In this document: positions 8,206-17,473 of the stretch, piece after piece
Layout of the letters: each line of letters starts with the position of its first letter
Numbering within the stretch: the stretch's first letter is position 1
NCBI GenBank assembly: GCA_937880845.1
Contig: CALFLL010000075.1
Span: 1-64,000, forward strand
Source of the DNA: an uncultured Drancourtella sp.
GTDB lineage: Bacteria > Bacillota > Clostridia > Lachnospirales > Lachnospiraceae
DNA: 64,000 bases
Reading direction: 5' to 3'
Position numbers and translations under genes: made by a program
The notes under the pieces: generated by a model
The model's input: only the letters and a program-made list of their open reading frames with translations
What the model was told of the DNA's origin: nothing
Database searches by the model: none

Positions 8206-11200
8206 CTATTTAAAATAGTTAACTCCCGATTCGAAAATCTTAATATCCTGTTCACCATAAATGTTAATAGCAACACCATCTGCACGTCTCTCGGAATGAG
8301 CCATCTTTCCAAGTACCCTTCCGTCCGGACTTGTGATACCTTCGATCGCTCTGTAAGAGCCGTTGACATTCCATTCTTCATCCATGGATATATTTCCTTC
8401 AAGATCACAATATTGTGTAGCAACCTGTCCGTTTGCAAAGAGTTTATCAAGCCATTCTTCGCTTGCCACAAAACGTCCTTCTCCGTGAGAAGCAGGGTTT
8501 GTGTAAACTCCGCCCAGTTTTGCTTCCTGAAGCCACGGAGATTTATTTGTAACAACTTTTGTATAAACCATCTTTGAAATATGGCGGCCAATCGTATTGT
8601 ATGTAAGTGTCGGAGAATCTTCTGTCTGTCCTACGATTTTTCCGTATGGTACCAGTCCCAATTTAATCAATGTCTGGAATCCGTTACAGATACCAAGAGC
8701 AAGACCATCTCTTTCATTCAGAAGTTTTTCTACCGCTTCTTTCAATTTCGCATTCTGGAATGCGGTTGCAAAGAATTTTGCAGAGCCATCCGGTTCATCA
8801 CCTGCGGAAAATCCTCCCGGGAACATGATGATCTGTGCTTTTGCAATTTCTTTTTCAAACTCTGCCACAGAATCACGGATATCAGATGCATTCATATTGC
8901 GGAATACTTTTGTGATGACTTTTGCACCTGCACGTTCAAATGCCCTCGCACTGTCATATTCACAGTTTGTTCCAGGGAATACCGGAATAAAGACCGTTGG
9001 CTGCGCAATCTTATGTTCGCAGATGTGAATGTCTTTTGTATCATAGCATGTAGTATTTACTGCTTCTTTTTCTTCGTTTTCACCGGAAAGCGTTGCAAAT
9101 ACCTGTTCCAGTGTACCCTTCCATGCTGCTTCTGCTTCCTGAAGTGTAATTTCTGTATTTCCGTAAGCAAATATGCCGTTGTCTGTCACTTCACCGATCA
9201 TGGTGTATGTGATGGCAAGCTTATCTACTTTATCTGCCGGTACTTCCGCAATGATATCACCAAATGCCGGAGCAAAGAAATCTCTTGGATCTACATTGTG
9301 TTCAATCTTAACACCCATTCCGTTTCCGAATGCCATCTTGCTGACTGCTGCCGCAATACCATGGCGATCCAGTGCATATGCGGAAACGATATTTCCCGCC
9401 TGAACATCCTGGCGGAATTTGCCGTACTGCTCCATAACCTTATCGTAAACAGGAAGGTTGTAACCGTCCTTGTCAATACGAAGCCATACAAGTTTGTTTC
9501 CTGCCTGTTTCAGTTCCGGTGTGATGATATCTTTGATCTCTGCAATATCAACGGCAAAAGAAACAAGTGTCGGCGGCACATCAATATCCTGGAACGTACC
9601 GGACATACTGTCTTTTCCTCCGATGGATGGAAGTCCATAGCCCATCTGAGCACTGTATGCACCAAGAAGTGCTGCAAACGGCTGGCTCCATCTCTTTGGA
9701 TCTTCTGTCATACGGCGGAAATACTCCTGGAATGTGAAGCGGATCTTGCTGTAATCTCCGCCGGAAGCTACGATTTTTGCGATGGATTCTGTTACTGCAT
9801 AAACAGCTCCGTGATACGGGCTCCAACTTGACAGGTATGGATCAAATCCGTAACTCATCATGGATACAGTATCGCATTTTCCTGTCAGTACCGGAAGTTT
9901 TGCTACCATGGTCTGTGTTTCTGTAAGCTGGTATTTTCCACCGTGCGGCATCAGAACGGAACCTGCACCGATGGAACCGTCAAACATTTCAACAAGTCCT
10001 TTCTGGGAACATACATTGAGATCTTTTAATGTAGCAAACCATTTTTCTTTTACGTCTGCCACATCTTCTCTTTCTTCCAGAATGCTGTCTTTTTTATTCG
10101 GAATTTCCACAAACACTTCTGTTTCCTGATGTGCTCCGTTTGTGTCAAGGAATGCACGGGAAATATTTACGATTTCTTTTCCTCTCCAGGATAATACAAG
10201 ACGAGGTTCTTCTGTAACAACCGCAACTTCTACTGCTTCCAGGTTTTCTTCTTTTGCATAATTTAAGAAAGCCTGTACATCTTTTGGGTCAACAACAACA
10301 GCCATACGCTCCTGAGATTCGGAAATGGCGATTTCCGTTCCGTCAAGTCCTGCATATTTTTTCGGTACTTTATCAAGATCCACGCGAAGCCCAGCTGCCA
10401 GCTCACCGATGGCAACAGATACACCGCCTGCACCAAAGTCGTTACATTTTTTAATCAATTTACTTACTTCTTCTCTTCGGAACATTCTCTGTATCTTACG
10501 TTCTGTCGGTGCATTTCCTTTCTGTACTTCTGCTCCGCATGTTTCAATGGATTCCTCTGTATGTACTTTGGAAGAACCTGTTGCACCGCCGCATCCGTCA
10601 CGTCCTGTACGTCCGCCGAGAAGAATGATGATATCTCCCGGATCGGATGTTTCACGGATAACCGCACGTCTAGGAGCTGCACCTAATACGGCACCGATCT
10701 CCATACGTTTTGCCACATAGTCCGGATGATAGATTTCTTTTACAAGTCCTGTTGCAAGACCGATCTGGTTTCCGTAAGAGCTGTAACCATGAGCTGCTCC
10801 ACGCACCAGTTTTTTCTGTGGTAATTTTCCTTTTAATGTTTCCTGCATGGATACTGTCGGATCTGCCGCACCTGTCACACGCATTGCCTGGTATACATAA
10901 GTACGTCCTGAAAGCGGGTCACGGATGGCACCACCAAGACATGTTGCCGCACCACCAAACGGTTCGATTTCTGTCGGATGGTTATGTGTTTCGTTTTTAA
11001 AGTTTACAAGCCATTCTTCTTCCACACCGTCTACTTTCACCGGAACAACGATACTGCATGCATTGATTTCTTCGGATTCTTCCTGGTCTTCCAGTTTTCC
11101 TTCTTTTTTCAGCTTTCTCATAGCCATCAATGCGAGATCCATCAGGCAGACGAACTTGTCTTCTCTTCCTTTGAAAATCTCACTGTGTGTATTCAGATAA

Positions 11201-11967
11201 TCACGATATGTCTGTTCGATTGGTTCTTTATAATCCCCTTCTCCAAAAGTTACATTCGTAAGTTCTGTGGAAAAGGTTGTGTGGCGGCAATGATCAGACC
11301 AGTATGTATCCAACACACGAATCTCTGTCATGGACGGATCTCTATCTTCTTCTTTTTTGAAGTAATTCTGAATATGAAGGAAATCTTTGAATGTCATGGC
11401 AAGTCCAAGGGAATTATATAGTTCCTTTAATTCTGCCCCTTCCATATCTTTAAATCCGTCAAAAATCTTCACATCTGCCGGTTCATCAAACTTTGTCACG
11501 AGTGTATCCGGTTTTTCCATACCTGTTTCCCTGGAATCTACCGGGTTGATGCAATGTGCCTTGATGGCAGCAAATTCTTCTTCCGTAATATCACCATCGA
11601 TCACATAAGTTGTAGCTGTCTTGATCACCGGAGTTTCATCTTCTTTGATAAACTGTACACACTGTACCGCTGAATCTGCTCTCTGATCAAACTGTCCCGG
11701 AAGATACTCTACGGAAAATATCTTTTCTGTTTCTTTTACCGGGAATTCTTCTTTATATAAAATATCTACCGGAGGTTCCGCAAATACACCATTGCACGCT
11801 CTTTCAAATGTTTCATCCGAAAGATTTTCGATATCATAACGAATCAGCACACGCACATTGGTAACCGCTTTGATCCCCAGATAGCTTTTGATTTCATGTC
11901 TTAATTCTTTCGCCTGTACTGCAAATTCCTGTTTTTTTTCTGCATATACACGTTTTACACCGCTCAT
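8206..11967 (-). CDS. purL: Phosphoribosylformylglycinamidine synthase, single-chain form
   Basis: A 1253-residue enzyme converting FGAR, glutamine and ATP to FGAM in de novo purine synthesis. The AIR-synthase-like halves carry NFKNETHNHPTEIEPFGGAAT-type and GLPSIGGKDSMSGTF motifs. The C-terminal glutaminase has the nucleophile cysteine in LALGICNGFQTLIKLG, preceded by PGGFSAGDEPDGSAKF. Length and fused glutaminase match the clostridial clade of large PurL (TIGR01857 type) rather than the PurS/PurL/PurQ complex of Bacillus. GGAGG precedes the ATG. It stands alone here, away from the other pur genes, with its own terminator; I see no clear purine riboswitch upstream. Confidence 0.97.
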   Translation of the reverse strand: MSGVKRVYAEKKQEFAVQAKELRHEIKSYLGIKAVTNVRVLIRYDIENLSDETFERACNGVFAEPPVDILYKEEFPVKETEKIFSVEYLPGQFDQRADSAVQCVQFIKEDETPVIKTATTYVIDGDITEEEFAAIKAHCINPVDSRETGMEKPDTLVTKFDEPADVKIFDGFKDMEGAELKELYNSLGLAMTFKDFLHIQNYFKKEEDRDPSMTEIRVLDTYWSDHCRHTTFSTELTNVTFGEGDYKEPIEQTYRDYLNTHSEIFKGREDKFVCLMDLALMAMRKLKKEGKLEDQEESEEINACSIVVPVKVDGVEEEWLVNFKNETHNHPTEIEPFGGAATCLGGAIRDPLSGRTYVYQAMRVTGAADPTVSMQETLKGKLPQKKLVRGAAHGYSSYGNQIGLATGLVKEIYHPDYVAKRMEIGAVLGAAPRRAVIRETSDPGDIIILLGGRTGRDGCGGATGSSKVHTEESIETCGAEVQKGNAPTERKIQRMFRREEVSKLIKKCNDFGAGGVSVAIGELAAGLRVDLDKVPKKYAGLDGTEIAISESQERMAVVVDPKDVQAFLNYAKEENLEAVEVAVVTEEPRLVLSWRGKEIVNISRAFLDTNGAHQETEVFVEIPNKKDSILEEREDVADVKEKWFATLKDLNVCSQKGLVEMFDGSIGAGSVLMPHGGKYQLTETQTMVAKLPVLTGKCDTVSMMSYGFDPYLSSWSPYHGAVYAVTESIAKIVASGGDYSKIRFTFQEYFRRMTEDPKRWSQPFAALLGAYSAQMGYGLPSIGGKDSMSGTFQDIDVPPTLVSFAVDIAEIKDIITPELKQAGNKLVWLRIDKDGYNLPVYDKVMEQYGKFRQDVQAGNIVSAYALDRHGIAAAVSKMAFGNGMGVKIEHNVDPRDFFAPAFGDIIAEVPADKVDKLAITYTMIGEVTDNGIFAYGNTEITLQEAEAAWKGTLEQVFATLSGENEEKEAVNTTCYDTKDIHICEHKIAQPTVFIPVFPGTNCEYDSARAFERAGAKVITKVFRNMNASDIRDSVAEFEKEIAKAQIIMFPGGFSAGDEPDGSAKFFATAFQNAKLKEAVEKLLNERDGLALGICNGFQTLIKLGLVPYGKIVGQTEDSPTLTYNTIGRHISKMVYTKVVTNKSPWLQEAKLGGVYTNPASHGEGRFVASEEWLDKLFANGQVATQYCDLEGNISMDEEWNVNGSYRAIEGITSPDGRVLGKMAHSERRADGVAINIYGEQDIKIFESGVNYFK

Positions 11968-12069
11968 GAATATCCTCCATTCTTTGTACTTTAATAAGTC
12001 GTTTCTTTTATTTAGTGTATCATATTTTTCTTGATAAGTGTAATTAATATATTTAAAATTATTTATAAG

Positions 12070-12777
12070 TTAACCTAATTTTTTCTTTTTCCTGTTCCAA
12101 AACTGTACCCCAAAAGCAACCACAAGTGTGATTACAAGGGACGCGAGGAACATGGTCCCGATACGTATGGTCATATCAAAAAAGAATCCTTCCGGAAGCA
12201 TCCGAATCATATAATCTTCTGCCGGATCAAACATCCACAGATCATTATCAAAGAAAATCTTATGAAAAATCACAAAACATTTATCAAAATTTACAGAAAT
12301 TGCAACTGCAAACATTGCTGCCAGTATAACAAAAGCCCCGACCGTGATTTCATAAACTTTGGGAAGTAATCTTTTTAAATCTGCTTTTAGAAAAATAAGA
12401 AACACAACCGATACAATAAGTACCACAACAGCATATTTTCTAAGTGCAAATCCGCCAAGGAACAAATCCCTTACTTCTCCCATGTGAAATCTGTCCTGAT
12501 CGTTAAAAAAGTCCTGTTTTTCTCCGTTAATGTTCGTATAAACGGAGAGCTCCTCCCTGTCTCCTTTCAGATAAGCCATCATCTTTTTTGTCACGTCCAT
12601 AATGTCATCCATTTCCATAGGAAGCGTTTCCTGAATCTCATATTTTCTGTACTCCTTTTCATAAAACCCGAAATTTCCGTAGGTAGCAACTTCAAATGCC
12701 GTTAAAAATAAAATCAATATAAGAGAAACGGATGCCGTTACACCTAATGCTCCTTGCAGCCATTTTTTCTTTTTCAT
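12070..12777 (-). CDS. TIGR01906 family integral membrane protein
   Basis: A 235-residue membrane protein with a positively charged start (MKKKKWLQ), a first helix, a large extracytoplasmic loop containing MEMDDIMDVTKKMMAYLKG and FFNDQDRFHMGEVRDLF, then three further helices and a basic tail (NRKKKKLG). The D-R-F-H-M-x-E-V-R-D pattern and the later F-H-x-I-F-F-x-N-D-x-W are the hallmarks I recall for TIGR01906. Function is unknown. I start it at the ATG at 12777 behind AGAAAGGAAG; a longer start at 12843 would run through the promoter region. It is divergent from a LysR gene. Confidence 0.8.
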   Translation of the reverse strand: MKKKKWLQGALGVTASVSLILILFLTAFEVATYGNFGFYEKEYRKYEIQETLPMEMDDIMDVTKKMMAYLKGDREELSVYTNINGEKQDFFNDQDRFHMGEVRDLFLGGFALRKYAVVVLIVSVVFLIFLKADLKRLLPKVYEITVGAFVILAAMFAVAISVNFDKCFVIFHKIFFDNDLWMFDPAEDYMIRMLPEGFFFDMTIRIGTMFLASLVITLVVAFGVQFWNRKKKKLG

Positions 12778-12812
12778 ATTCTGTTCTTCCTTTCTGTCCG
12801 TTTTATACCCTC

Positions 12813-12827
12813 TAGTATAAAATACTA
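12813..12827. promoter_or_regulatory. Perfect dyad in the TIGR01906/LysR divergent region
   Basis: TAGTAT-AAA-ATACTA is a perfect 6-3-6 inverted repeat. It overlaps the likely -10 (TATACT) of the membrane-protein gene, where a repressor or the divergent LysR protein could bind. No partner is proven. Confidence 0.4.
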
Positions 12828-12843
12828 TTGCCACTCTTTCCAC

Positions 12844-12872
12844 TTGTAATTTTCCTCAAATTTACTTATAAT
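12844..12872 (+). promoter_or_regulatory. Promoter of the LysR gene
   Basis: TTGTAA (12844-12849), 17 bp, TATAAT (12867-12872) on the plus strand, 15 bp before the AAGGAGG ribosome site. Confidence 0.7.
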
Positions 12873-12900
12873 TAAAGTATATTTATAAGGAGGACTAATG

Positions 12901-13773
12901 ATGGATATTAACTACGAATTATATAAAGTCTTTTATTATGTTGCCACAACTCTGAGTTTTTCCGAAGCTTCCAAACAGCTTTACATTTCCCAGTCCGCTG
13001 TCAGCCAGTCTATCAAAGCACTGGAAAAGAAACTGGATCAGGTGCTTTTTATCCGCAGCACCAAACGTGTTCAGCTGACTCCGCAGGGAGAAATCCTTCT
13101 CCGCCATGTCGAGCCTGCCATGAATCTGATCCGGCGCGGGGAAAACCAGCTTTTAGAATCTTCCTCTACGGGAGGACAGATCCGTATCGGAGCAAGCGAT
13201 ACCATCTGCCGGTACTTTCTTGTTCCGTATCTTGAAAAGTTTCACCGCAGTTTTCCAAATGCTCACATCAAAGTAACAAACCAGACTTCCATCAAATGTG
13301 TGGATCTTCTGGAAAACGGACAGGTAGATCTGATTTTTATCAACTATCCAAATAATTATATCAATAATCTCTCTACTTTGAAAAAAATAAAGACATTCCA
13401 CGATGTCTTTATTGCAAATGAATCTTTTGCCCATCTGAAAGGGAAAAAGCTTTCCTACAGGGAGCTTCTTGATCAGCCGATCTTAATGCTGGACAGGAAA
13501 AGCACCACCAGCGAATTTCTGCACGGCCTGTTCCAACAAAATCAGCTTGATCTTGTACCCGAAATCGAACTCAGCAGCAACGATCTTTTGATCGACCTTG
13601 CAAAAATCGGTCTTGGAATCGCGTTTATCCCGGATTATTGCCTGAATCGGGATTCAGAAGGACTTTTCATTGTGGAAACGGAAGATGAACTTCCGGAACG
13701 TCAACTTTTGATTGCATACAACGATCGAATCCCCCTGTCCAAATCCATCCAGGCATTTCTGGAATACTTTTAA
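12901..13773 (+). CDS. LysR family transcriptional regulator
   Basis: A 290-residue regulator. The N-terminal winged helix (about residues 4-62) includes FYYVATTLSFSEASKQLYIS and QSAVSQSIKALEKKLDQVLF, the classical LysR helix-turn-helix. A periplasmic-binding-like effector domain follows (GQIRIGASDTICRYFL onwards). Of two consecutive ATG codons I prefer the second (12901), which stands 7 nt from AGGAGG; the first is only 4 nt away. It may control the divergent membrane protein, as LysR genes often do. The effector is not recognisable. It converges on the helicase gene, their ends 1 nt apart, with no terminator between. Confidence 0.9.
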   Translation: MDINYELYKVFYYVATTLSFSEASKQLYISQSAVSQSIKALEKKLDQVLFIRSTKRVQLTPQGEILLRHVEPAMNLIRRGENQLLESSSTGGQIRIGASDTICRYFLVPYLEKFHRSFPNAHIKVTNQTSIKCVDLLENGQVDLIFINYPNNYINNLSTLKKIKTFHDVFIANESFAHLKGKKLSYRELLDQPILMLDRKSTTSEFLHGLFQQNQLDLVPEIELSSNDLLIDLAKIGLGIAFIPDYCLNRDSEGLFIVETEDELPERQLLIAYNDRIPLSKSIQAFLEYF

Positions 13774-13774
13774 A

Positions 13775-16162
13775 TTAATTCTTTGTTTCATCCTGCCGTA
13801 TTCTGTCTTCCTGCCAAAATGCGGCAGTTTCTTTTCTTACCTGAGAAACATTCGTATGACTGATCCTATTCCATTCTCTCGGAAAGACTGCCTGATACTG
13901 TTCCTGCAGGAAACGTTCATCTAAAAGAAAGATCATGCCACGGTCCTGATCCGTCCGAATGACTCTTCCCGCTGACTGTAATACTTTGTTCATTCCAGGA
14001 TATAAATAAGCATAATAAAATCCGCTCATTCCTCTTTCATCAAAATATTGTTTCAGAAGTTCTCGCTCCAGACACACCTGCGGCAGTCCCGCTCCTATAA
14101 TCCATGTCCCGATCAGTTTTTCATCCGTCAGGTCAATCCCTTCGGAAAAAATTCCTCCCATCACACAAAATCCGATTAGGGTTCCTTCCCGTCCTTCTTC
14201 AAAATAATCCAGGAATTCTTCTCTTTCTTCTTCGCTCATCCCGGAATCCTGTATCACACAAAATACCTGATTTTCTTTGTCCAGTTTTCGGAATGCTTCG
14301 TATACATCTTCCAAAAAACGATAGGATGGGAAAAAGGCAAGGTAGTTTCCCTGTTTTGCCTGAATCGTTTCCCACAGATACCGGGCATATCTGTCATACA
14401 TTTCTTCTCCCCGTCTTGTGTATCTTGTTGTCACATCTGTCCCGATCACGACTTTTCTGTTCTCTTCCGCAAACGGAGTATGGGCATAAACCGCATAGTC
14501 GTCAGATGCCGTACTCAGAAGCTTTTTATAGTACTGGATCGGCAAAAAGGTTGCAGAAAAAAACACTGTGCTGACACCATAATTTAGATACTCGTTTAAA
14601 TTTACTGCCGGATTGACACAGAAAAGACGGACGTAAAAATTCGCCTCTTCTGTAAGTTCCGTATAAATCAGATAATTTTCATCCAGTCTGTCGTGAATAT
14701 TCAGAAAATCCCGGATTTGAAAATAAAGATCCAACACTTTTTCCCTGATTTCTTCTTTATGACATTCTTCCAAAAAACGTTCCATTTCTGTCATTACATG
14801 CATCAACCGAATGACAATATGTGAAACACCGGAATAAACAGCATACCCGTCACATTCTCTCTTTAATTCCAACAGCTGTTCATTGCATCCGGTCAGTGCC
14901 TTTGTCAGTTTTTCATCTTCCGTCCTCACCAGTCTTCTTACTTCCAGAATATCCTCTTTACAAAGAGATGCACTGTACATACTGCGTCCTCGTTCTACCA
15001 GATTATGTGCTTCATCGATCAGGAAAAGATACTCTTTTTTACTTCCTTCTCCAAAAAATCGTCTTAAATGTGCATTAGGATCAAATACATAATTATAATC
15101 ACAAATCACCGCATCCGTCCATACTGAAAGGTCCAAAGACATTTCAAACGGACATACCTGATGCTTTCTTGCATATTCCTCAATCTTTTCTCTGCTCATA
15201 TCATCCGTATGTGTCAACATATCAAATACCGCATCATTGACCCTGTCAAAATGACCTTTGGCGTACGGACACGCATCCGGGTTACACTCTGCCTTCTCAC
15301 AAAAACAGATTTTATCCCTTGCGGTCAGGGTAATAACCTTACAGGAAAGCCCCTGCTCTTTTAACATCACAAAAGCTTTTTCCGCAACTGTTCTTGTAAT
15401 TGTCTTGGCAGTCAGATAAAAAATCTGATTGGCAAGTCCTTCTCCCACCGCTTTTACTGCCGGAAATACCGTTACCATTGTCTTTCCAACTCCTGTGGGT
15501 GCCTGAATAAACAGTTTTTTCTTTCTTAAAATAGACCGATAAACCGATACTACCAAATCTCTTTGTCCTTCCCTGTACGGAAAAGGAAACTCAATCTCTT
15601 TGATGGAACGGTTTCTTTTTTTTCTCCATTCAATCTGAAAAACTGCCCATTTCTCATACTTTTTAATCAGTTTCTGAAACCATGCTTCCAACTGCTCCAT
15701 CCGGAAATTTTCCCGGAATCGCTTGATCTCTTCTGTTTCCATCTGACAATATGTCATCTGGACGGTAATTTCCGTCAATTCTTTCTTTTTTCCATAAATA
15801 TAGGCATAGCATTTTGCCTGTGCAAGATGTACACCCCTTGGCTCTTCCAATGTATCCAGTCCCTGGAGAATCCCTTTGATTTCGTCTATGATGACTTCGT
15901 TTTCTTCATCTATGATTCCATCTGCTCTTCCTTCCACGACCAGAAGGAACTGCTCACATGGTATCTCTATTTGAAGCGGTACCTCCGCATGGTATGATTC
16001 CCCCATCTCTCTTTGGATCTTTCGATGAATCCTGCCTCCAAGAAGCATGGCTTCCTTATCCATCTTTCCTCCCATACGGTTATCCAGATCACCTTCACGT
16101 AGGATAAATTCCACCAAATTCCGGACTGAAATCCTGATTTTTTCGCGTTCTTCTATTTTCAT
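13775..16162 (-). CDS. PD-(D/E)XK nuclease - DinG/XPD-type helicase fusion
   Basis: A 795-residue protein. The N-terminal region has a RecB/Cas4-like nuclease signature, GRADGIIDEENEVIIDEIKG-like, with the catalytic D...E-x-K (about residues 78-96). The helicase part follows: Walker A QAPTGVGKTMV, a cysteine set CFCEKAECNPDACPY that should hold a [4Fe-4S] cluster, the DEAH box LIDEAHN, and motif VI QSAGRVIRTDQDRG. It therefore joins DNA cutting with 5'-3' unwinding as in DinG/XPD relatives, suggesting a repair role. I start at the ATG at 16162 with AGAGGATC upstream, because a longer reading (16306) runs through the terminator of the HPr-like gene. Confidence 0.85.
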   Translation of the reverse strand: MKIEEREKIRISVRNLVEFILREGDLDNRMGGKMDKEAMLLGGRIHRKIQREMGESYHAEVPLQIEIPCEQFLLVVEGRADGIIDEENEVIIDEIKGILQGLDTLEEPRGVHLAQAKCYAYIYGKKKELTEITVQMTYCQMETEEIKRFRENFRMEQLEAWFQKLIKKYEKWAVFQIEWRKKRNRSIKEIEFPFPYREGQRDLVVSVYRSILRKKKLFIQAPTGVGKTMVTVFPAVKAVGEGLANQIFYLTAKTITRTVAEKAFVMLKEQGLSCKVITLTARDKICFCEKAECNPDACPYAKGHFDRVNDAVFDMLTHTDDMSREKIEEYARKHQVCPFEMSLDLSVWTDAVICDYNYVFDPNAHLRRFFGEGSKKEYLFLIDEAHNLVERGRSMYSASLCKEDILEVRRLVRTEDEKLTKALTGCNEQLLELKRECDGYAVYSGVSHIVIRLMHVMTEMERFLEECHKEEIREKVLDLYFQIRDFLNIHDRLDENYLIYTELTEEANFYVRLFCVNPAVNLNEYLNYGVSTVFFSATFLPIQYYKKLLSTASDDYAVYAHTPFAEENRKVVIGTDVTTRYTRRGEEMYDRYARYLWETIQAKQGNYLAFFPSYRFLEDVYEAFRKLDKENQVFCVIQDSGMSEEEREEFLDYFEEGREGTLIGFCVMGGIFSEGIDLTDEKLIGTWIIGAGLPQVCLERELLKQYFDERGMSGFYYAYLYPGMNKVLQSAGRVIRTDQDRGMIFLLDERFLQEQYQAVFPREWNRISHTNVSQVRKETAAFWQEDRIRQDETKN

Positions 16163-16264
16163 TTTCTGATCCTCTGTTTCTTTTGGATTCCTCGATTCCT
16201 CTTTTCTGTTTCCTATCATACCATATACAGGACTTCTTTGCATTACGCCTTTTAAAAAGGAATA

Positions 16265-16312
16265 CAAAAAAGCCTTTGCAGTTTTCCGGTTTTCATCGGA
16301 TTGCAAAAGCTT
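16265..16312 (-). terminator. Terminator of the HPr-like gene
   Basis: AGCTTTTGCA pairs with TGCAAAGGCT (one G-U pair) across a 20-nt loop, followed by a T run on the minus strand. It lies 28 nt after the HPr-like stop. Confidence 0.75.
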
Positions 16313-16340
16313 TTTGTTCCATATAACTTCTGATCTTATC

Positions 16341-16568
16341 TTATGCTACACAGAATTTATTCAATGTCGCTTCAAACTCATGGTCGATTTCTGCATACTG
16401 CACAGTGAGAGTTTTGGTTAAATCAAGACTGAAAACACCTAAAATGGATTTCGCATCAACAATACATCGATTGTAAAAAATATCAATGTCAAAATCGCAT
16501 TTTTCTGCAGATGAAACAAACTCTCTAACGTCTTCAGGAGTTAATCTGATATGTCGTTCGTGTTCCAT
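16341..16568 (-). CDS. HPr-like protein lacking the phosphorylated histidine
   Basis: A 75-residue protein with the HPr fold pattern: FVSSAEKCDFDIDIFYNRCIVDAKSILGVFSLDL aligns with the helix-A to Ser46 segment of HPr. The regulatory serine motif is kept (AKSILG for LKSIMG), but the active-site GLHARPA is replaced by a stretch without histidine (RLTPEDV). It therefore cannot carry phosphate in the PTS relay. It might be a Crh-like regulatory partner of CcpA or a PTS protein, or something new. It has its own promoter and terminator. Confidence 0.75.
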   Translation of the reverse strand: MEHERHIRLTPEDVREFVSSAEKCDFDIDIFYNRCIVDAKSILGVFSLDLTKTLTVQYAEIDHEFEATLNKFCVA

Positions 16569-16599
16569 ACTCTATACCTCTCTTTTCTATACCGACAGT

Positions 16600-16628
16600 A
16601 TTATGCCATCTTCTTTTTTAAAAATCAA
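16600..16628 (-). promoter_or_regulatory. Promoter of the HPr-like gene
   Basis: TTGATT (16623-16628), 17 bp, CATAAT (16600-16605) on the minus strand, about 30 bp before the start codon. Confidence 0.6.
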
Positions 16629-16705
16629 TTATAGAATCTACCAATTATTTACCGTTTGTTAATGGTTATTTATTAGTTTTGTCCAAATTCTCCATAATCC
16701 CACTT

Positions 16706-17473
16706 TTATTTTTGATATTCCGGCATATCTTTTCTGTAATGAACAGGCATGTTCTGACGCTGTAGTTTTTTATTTTTCCGCTCTGAAATAGAAATACTTT
16801 TTCTGAATCCCTCCCAAAGTGTTTCCCATTCATTCTCTTCCTTTGAAAACTCTTTTGGAAGTTTCCATTGCTTCTCTTCATCCTTCATAAGAATCCATGC
16901 CTTTTTCTTTGGGTGTATCATATAGACACAATGATTCTCATCATAAATAACAAAATCTTCCAACGGAAACCGATTCGCAAAATGCCCTGCAATGGCAAGT
17001 AAAATGTCATGTTTCGGTGTAATCTTGGCATACAAAATTCCCCGGTTCAGTTCCCGGAATCGAAGGAACTCCTTCCATGCATGTGCTTCTCTTCCCACAG
17101 AACGGCTAAGTTGAAATACTTTTCTAACCTCCGGATGGGACAGGTTTTCCATGATCTTATGTCCATCCGGTATGTTTCTAGCTGCCATCATCGTACGCAG
17201 GATGGCTGTCCCTTTTTCTGTGTCATTTGCCAAAAGTGCATAGCTGATGTCACCGTACACATCCGCTCCCAGATTCTTTCGAATCATTTTCCGAACGGCA
17301 TCTGCCTTGTGTTCATTCTCTTCTACTTCATAATATTCGCAAAACATCTCATGCTGGACCGATCCCCACAGACAGATCCCTGCTTCTTCATCTGCCCGGT
17401 CTGTCTTCCATGCATCATAAACTGCTGATAAAATTCCTGTCATGGTATCTGTACAAAGAAATCTTCGTTTCAT
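16706..17473 (-). CDS. TIGR03915 family putative DNA repair protein
   Basis: A 255-residue protein beginning MKRRFLCTDTMTGILSAVYDAW, with conserved RNIPDGHKIMENLSHPEVRKVFQLSRSVGREAHAWKEF-type segments and YAKITPKHDILLAIAGHFANRFP. This matches TIGR03915, found next to TIGR03916 radical SAM proteins. Part resembles the uracil-DNA glycosylase partner seen fused in other genomes, but the exact chemistry is not established. Its ATG overlaps the TGA of the upstream gene (ATGA), so translation is probably coupled. Transcription comes from the SOS-type promoter near 18.85 kb. Confidence 0.85.
   Translation of the reverse strand: MKRRFLCTDTMTGILSAVYDAWKTDRADEEAGICLWGSVQHEMFCEYYEVEENEHKADAVRKMIRKNLGADVYGDISYALLANDTEKGTAILRTMMAARNIPDGHKIMENLSHPEVRKVFQLSRSVGREAHAWKEFLRFRELNRGILYAKITPKHDILLAIAGHFANRFPLEDFVIYDENHCVYMIHPKKKAWILMKDEEKQWKLPKEFSKEENEWETLWEGFRKSISISERKNKKLQRQNMPVHYRKDMPEYQK

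Noticed and set aside
8581..9831. Long plus-strand open frame (about 416 codons) opposite purL
   Set aside because: It lies entirely antisense to an intact purL, is cysteine- and phenylalanine-rich as shadow frames often are, and has no ribosome site or known motif.
12000..12069. Possible purine riboswitch or PurR box upstream of purL
   Set aside because: The leader is short and A/T-rich without the conserved purine aptamer core or a clear PurBox pair; only a weak TTACAC-N18-TACACT promoter is visible.
16163..16306. N-terminal extension of the helicase fusion
   Set aside because: It runs through the terminator hairpin of the HPr-like gene and shows no family similarity.
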